NCBI GenBank assembly: GCA_027593305.1
Contig: JAQCJA010000169.1
Coordinates: 1 to 8,587, forward strand
From: a bacterium
GTDB taxonomy: Bacteria > Latescibacterota > UBA2968 > UBA8231
Length of the DNA stretch: 8,587 bases
Direction of reading: 5' to 3'
Each line of letters opens with the position of its first letter. The first letter of the stretch is position 1. Shown piece after piece: positions 6,270 to 8,587 of this stretch. A model generated the notes under the pieces. The model saw only the letters and a list, made by a program, of their open reading frames with translations. It was not told where the DNA came from and ran no database searches. Both the position numbers and the translations under genes were made by a program.

Positions 6270-6941
6270 CTACTCAACCGGCGTTTTTTCCACCAGCAGG
6301 CGCACGACGGCAGCCGGGCCCTGGTGCATGCCCTCATCCAGTTCCACGATCGTGTCTTCGTAGTGACGGATCCGCCAGGCGTTGAAGGCCCGGGGCAACT
6401 GATTGGGCGCCACGAGCCAGGCCGGGTTTCTCGGGCCAAAGCGGTTGGTTGTCAGTTGATCGAGGGAGAAGTGCTGCAGGATGAAGTGCCCGCCGGGCTT
6501 CAGGCCACGCATGGCGCGCTCGAACAGCGCCGGATCATGGTAGTAGAACTCGGTGATGACATCCCAGCGCTCCGTACCGAGGTCAAAGGTGTCGAGGTCG
6601 GCAACAATGGTGTGCACCGTGACACCCTGTGTCGCCGCCAGCGCCAGACACTTCTGCAGGCCCTTTGCCGAAACGTCCACGGCGGTCACGTCAAAACCCT
6701 GCCGCGCGAGATACACGGCATTGCGGCCCTCGCCGGCGGCCAGCACCAGGGCCCGCCCGACGTGGAGTTCTGGCAGCATCTGCCGGAGGAAGTCCACCGG
6801 CTCCTTGCCATAGACATACATCTGCCCGTCATAGCGACGATCCCAGGTTGCCCCCGGCGTCGCTGCGCTCTGTCCATGGGCAGCAGGAACCACTGTCAGC
6901 ATCAGGGTCGCTGTCACAACCCGACTCCATAGCTGCATCAT
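6270..6941 (-). CDS. Class I SAM-dependent methyltransferase with signal peptide
   Basis: A 223-residue minus-strand protein. The first 23 residues (MMQLWSRVVT, then ATLMLTVVPAAHG) look like a Sec signal peptide: one Arg, a hydrophobic core and an A-x-G cleavage site before QSAATP. There is no lipobox Cys. The mature part is a class I Rossmann methyltransferase of TehB-like type: motif I VLAAGEGRNA (66-75), VTAVDVS (85-91) with the ribose-binding acid, VADLDTFD (113-120), WDVITEFYYHD (126-136) and LKPGGHFILQ (147-156). Substrate is unknown. Starts: ATG 6941 has GAGG nine bases upstream (6951-6954 on the plus strand). An in-frame ATG at 6950 abuts that GAGG, and a TTG at 6956 overlaps it. The gene converges on the ferritin across only 18 bp and diverges from the FAD oxidoreductase. 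An exported location is odd, since SAM is a cytosolic cofactor. Confidence 0.85.
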   Translation of the reverse strand: MMQLWSRVVTATLMLTVVPAAHGQSAATPGATWDRRYDGQMYVYGKEPVDFLRQMLPELHVGRALVLAAGEGRNAVYLARQGFDVTAVDVSAKGLQKCLALAATQGVTVHTIVADLDTFDLGTERWDVITEFYYHDPALFERAMRGLKPGGHFILQHFSLDQLTTNRFGPRNPAWLVAPNQLPRAFNAWRIRHYEDTIVELDEGMHQGPAAVVRLLVEKTPVE

Positions 6942-6958
6942 ATTCTCCATCCTCAATC

Positions 6959-6987
6959 TTGTGAACGCCCGTTCGCCGGCCTACAAT
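6959..6987 (+). promoter_or_regulatory. Candidate sigma70-like promoter for the FAD oxidoreductase
   Basis: TTGTGA (6959-6964) and TACAAT (6982-6987) are spaced by exactly 17 bp and match four and five of six consensus positions. This is the best promoter-like pair in the window. Initiation about seven bases after the -10 element falls at 6994-6995, on the A of an ATG (6995). It lies in the divergent gap next to the methyltransferase start. Confidence 0.5.
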
Positions 6988-6994
6988 CAGCGCC

Positions 6995-7087
6995 ATGAAG
7001 ATCATCGCTACCGGCTGCGCAGGCCAGGCTTTCGGCTATCGGCCCGTCCTCTCCTGGACCACCCACCACCAGCATCCGGAGTCGTGA
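6995..7087 (+). CDS. Possible 30-residue leader ORF coupled to the FAD oxidoreductase
   Basis: An ATG at 6995 opens a 30-codon frame (MKIIATGCAGQAFGYRPVLS, then WTTHHQHPES) ending with TGA at 7085-7087. That stop overlaps the GTG (7084-7086) start of the oxidoreductase as GTGA, an arrangement typical of translational coupling. There is no ribosome-binding site, but the predicted transcription start sits at this ATG, so it could be read as a leaderless message. The peptide has no hydrophobic segment and no family I recognise; the HHQH run is its only notable feature. It may be a chance ORF. Confidence 0.22.
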   Translation: MKIIATGCAGQAFGYRPVLSWTTHHQHPES

Positions 7088-8587
7088 ATCACGTGAAAGA
7101 ATTGTGCTGCGAGATCCTCGTTGCCGGCGGTGGGACCGGCGGCGTTGCCGCTGCCCTGGCTGCGGCAGAGGCCGGTTGCCGTGTGATCCTGACAGAGGAA
7201 ACCGACTGGCTTGGTGGCCAACTCACGTCCCAGGCGGTGCCCCCGGACGAGAGTCGCTGGATCGAATCCTTTGGCGCAACGGCCCGGTATCGGCGCTTCC
7301 GTACTGGCGTGCGCGAGTACTACCGGCAGCACTATCCGCTGACGCCGGCAGCGCGGGCCCATCCGCAGTTGAATCCAGGGGGTGGCAGCGTGTCGCGGTT
7401 GTGCGCCGAGCCCGCCGTCTACGAAACGACGATGCGCGCCATGCTGGCCCCGCACGTGGCCAGCGGTCGCCTGCAGGTGCTGACGCGGCGGCGGCCGATC
7501 GCCGCCGCCACCGAGGGGGACCGCGTGCGGGCTGTGACCTTTCGCCACCTGCACAGCGGCGCAGAACAGACCATTGCCGCCCAGTATGTGCTGGATGCCA
7601 CCGAACTTGGTGAGCTGTTGCCCCTGGCCGGGGTCGAATACGTCACGGGTGCCGAGTCGCGGGCCGATACGGGCGAGCCTCATGCCGTTGATGGTGCGGC
7701 GCAACCACACAACGTCCAGTCCTTCACCTGGTGTTTTCCCATGGCCTGGGACCCTGAGGGCGAGCACACGGGGGCGCACGTGATCGACAAGCCGGCGCAG
7801 TACGATTTCTGGCGCGATTACGTACCGGCCCTGACGCCGGCCTGGCCGGGGAAGATGCTCAGCTGGGTCTACACCCACCCGATCACCCTGCAGCCCATGC
7901 CACGCGTGCTGTTTCCCGAGGAAGCACCGGACAATCCTGCAAAGGGTCTGTGGCTCTATCGCCGCCTGATCTGCCGTCAGCACTATGCACCTGGCGTGAT
8001 GCCGCATGAGGCGACGCTGGTCAACTGGCCACAGAACGACTACGTCGAGGGTGACATCATCGATGCAGGGGAAGAAGCGGTGGCGCGCCATCTGCAGGCA
8101 GCACGTCAGCAGAGCCTGAGTCTGTTCTACTGGATGCAGACCGAAGCACCCCGTGCCGACGGCGGCACGGGATATCCCGGTCTCTACCTGCGTCCGGATC
8201 TCACCGGCACCGACGACGGACTGGCAAAGTATCCGTACATCCGTGAGTCGCGCCGCATTCGCGCCCGCTTCACGGTGAAGGAACAACATGTCGGCCGCGA
8301 TGCCCACGGCAGTGACAGGGCGGCGCTCTTGCCTGACAGCGTTGGCATTGGCAGCTATCGCATCGATCTGCATCCCAGCACCGGTGGGGACAATTACATC
8401 GATATCAGCTCGCTGCCCTTCCAGATCCCACTTGGGGCGCTGATCCCGGAGCGCGTGGTCAATCTGCTGCCAGCGTGCAAGAATCTGGGGGTTACCCATA
8501 TCACCAATGGCTGCTACCGCCTGCACCCGGTGGAGTGGAACATCGGCGAGGCCGCAGGCGAACTGGCGGCCTACTGCCTGCAACAGG
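7084..8587 (+). CDS. FAD-dependent oxidoreductase, PF12831 type (runs off right edge)
   Basis: The frame is open from a GTG at 7084 to the window end, giving 501 codons. The N-terminal Rossmann motif ILVAGGGTGGVAAALAAAEAG (11-31) and the following TEETDWLGGQL (37-47) bind FAD. VLDATELGELLPLAG (169-183) is the second conserved segment of the family, then YIRESRRIRA (385-394), IGSYRIDLHPS (422-432), and near the end VTHITNGCYRLHPVEWNIGEAAG (470-492), the C-terminal FAD-binding strand and helix. This is the FAD_oxidored (PF12831) architecture, found in many uncharacterised oxidoreductases of Planctomycetota and similar bacteria; the substrate is unknown. No signal peptide is visible. GGAG (7078-7081) is only two bases from GTG 7084 but 11 from an in-frame GTG at 7093, so either start is possible. 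The protein probably ends shortly after the window edge. Confidence 0.88.
   Translation, partial: MNHVKELCCEILVAGGGTGGVAAALAAAEAGCRVILTEETDWLGGQLTSQAVPPDESRWIESFGATARYRRFRTGVREYYRQHYPLTPAARAHPQLNPGGGSVSRLCAEPAVYETTMRAMLAPHVASGRLQVLTRRRPIAAATEGDRVRAVTFRHLHSGAEQTIAAQYVLDATELGELLPLAGVEYVTGAESRADTGEPHAVDGAAQPHNVQSFTWCFPMAWDPEGEHTGAHVIDKPAQYDFWRDYVPALTPAWPGKMLSWVYTHPITLQPMPRVLFPEEAPDNPAKGLWLYRRLICRQHYAPGVMPHEATLVNWPQNDYVEGDIIDAGEEAVARHLQAARQQSLSLFYWMQTEAPRADGGTGYPGLYLRPDLTGTDDGLAKYPYIRESRRIRARFTVKEQHVGRDAHGSDRAALLPDSVGIGSYRIDLHPSTGGDNYIDISSLPFQIPLGALIPERVVNLLPACKNLGVTHITNGCYRLHPVEWNIGEAAGELAAYCLQQ

Noticed and set aside
6261..6289. Intrinsic terminator between ferritin and methyltransferase genes (T6 run at 6284-6289)
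   Set aside because: The bases before the T run contain a direct CCGGCG repeat rather than an inverted one, so no stable hairpin forms. The T run is explained by Lys/Glu codons of the methyltransferase.
7036..8583. A 515-codon open frame on the minus strand
   Set aside because: The plus strand here encodes a FAD oxidoreductase with conserved N- and C-terminal FAD motifs. The minus frame shows no family features and is a codon-bias shadow.
1..8587. Possible mobile element, CRISPR array, tRNA or rRNA
   Set aside because: No transposase or integrase motifs, no regularly spaced repeats, and no tRNA- or rRNA-like segments were seen. All gaps are 205 bp or shorter.

Overview
The window is a GC-rich, densely coded bacterial segment holding eight protein-coding genes, two of them cut by the window ends, with short gaps and no RNA genes, insertion sequences or CRISPR arrays that I can see. 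The host cannot be named. Two families recalled as typical of Bacteroidota, Spirochaetota and Planctomycetota/Verrucomicrobiota-type bacteria (a DUF4954 protein and a NagB/PIG-L fusion), together with a Re-citrate-synthase-like enzyme mostly known from anaerobes, suggest an uncultured, GC-rich lineage of that sort. This is inference from remembered family distributions.

Left part: the minus strand carries the N-terminal 180 codons of a DUF4954 protein with a hexapeptide-like beta-helix signature. A 205-bp divergent spacer follows, with a GC-rich inverted repeat and a candidate promoter. On the plus strand come five genes in the same direction, probably one transcription unit with internal control points: a canonical glucosamine-6-phosphate deaminase (NagB), a small acyl carrier protein, a DRE-TIM metallolyase of the Re-citrate synthase type, a 782-residue fusion of a divergent NagB-like domain with a PIG-L/LmbE-type deacetylase domain, and a bacterial ferritin. 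RNA hairpins lie at three junctions: the end of nagB, just after the ACP stop, and upstream of the fusion gene.

Right part: a minus-strand class I SAM methyltransferase with an apparent Sec signal peptide converges on the ferritin. It diverges from a FAD-dependent oxidoreductase (PF12831 type) that runs off the right end. The 142-bp divergent spacer carries a good sigma70-like promoter. That promoter would start transcription right at a 30-codon ORF whose stop overlaps the oxidoreductase's GTG start.

How the genes may work together: two NagB-fold proteins and a PIG-L domain point to amino-sugar deacetylation and deamination feeding fructose-6-phosphate into central metabolism. The Re-citrate-synthase-like enzyme could supply the TCA/2-oxoglutarate branch. 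The ACP between them, and a beta-helix protein of acyltransferase-like architecture across the divergent promoter, leave open an acylated amino-sugar pathway. No such pathway is demonstrated here; the gene combination is the most interesting aspect of the window.
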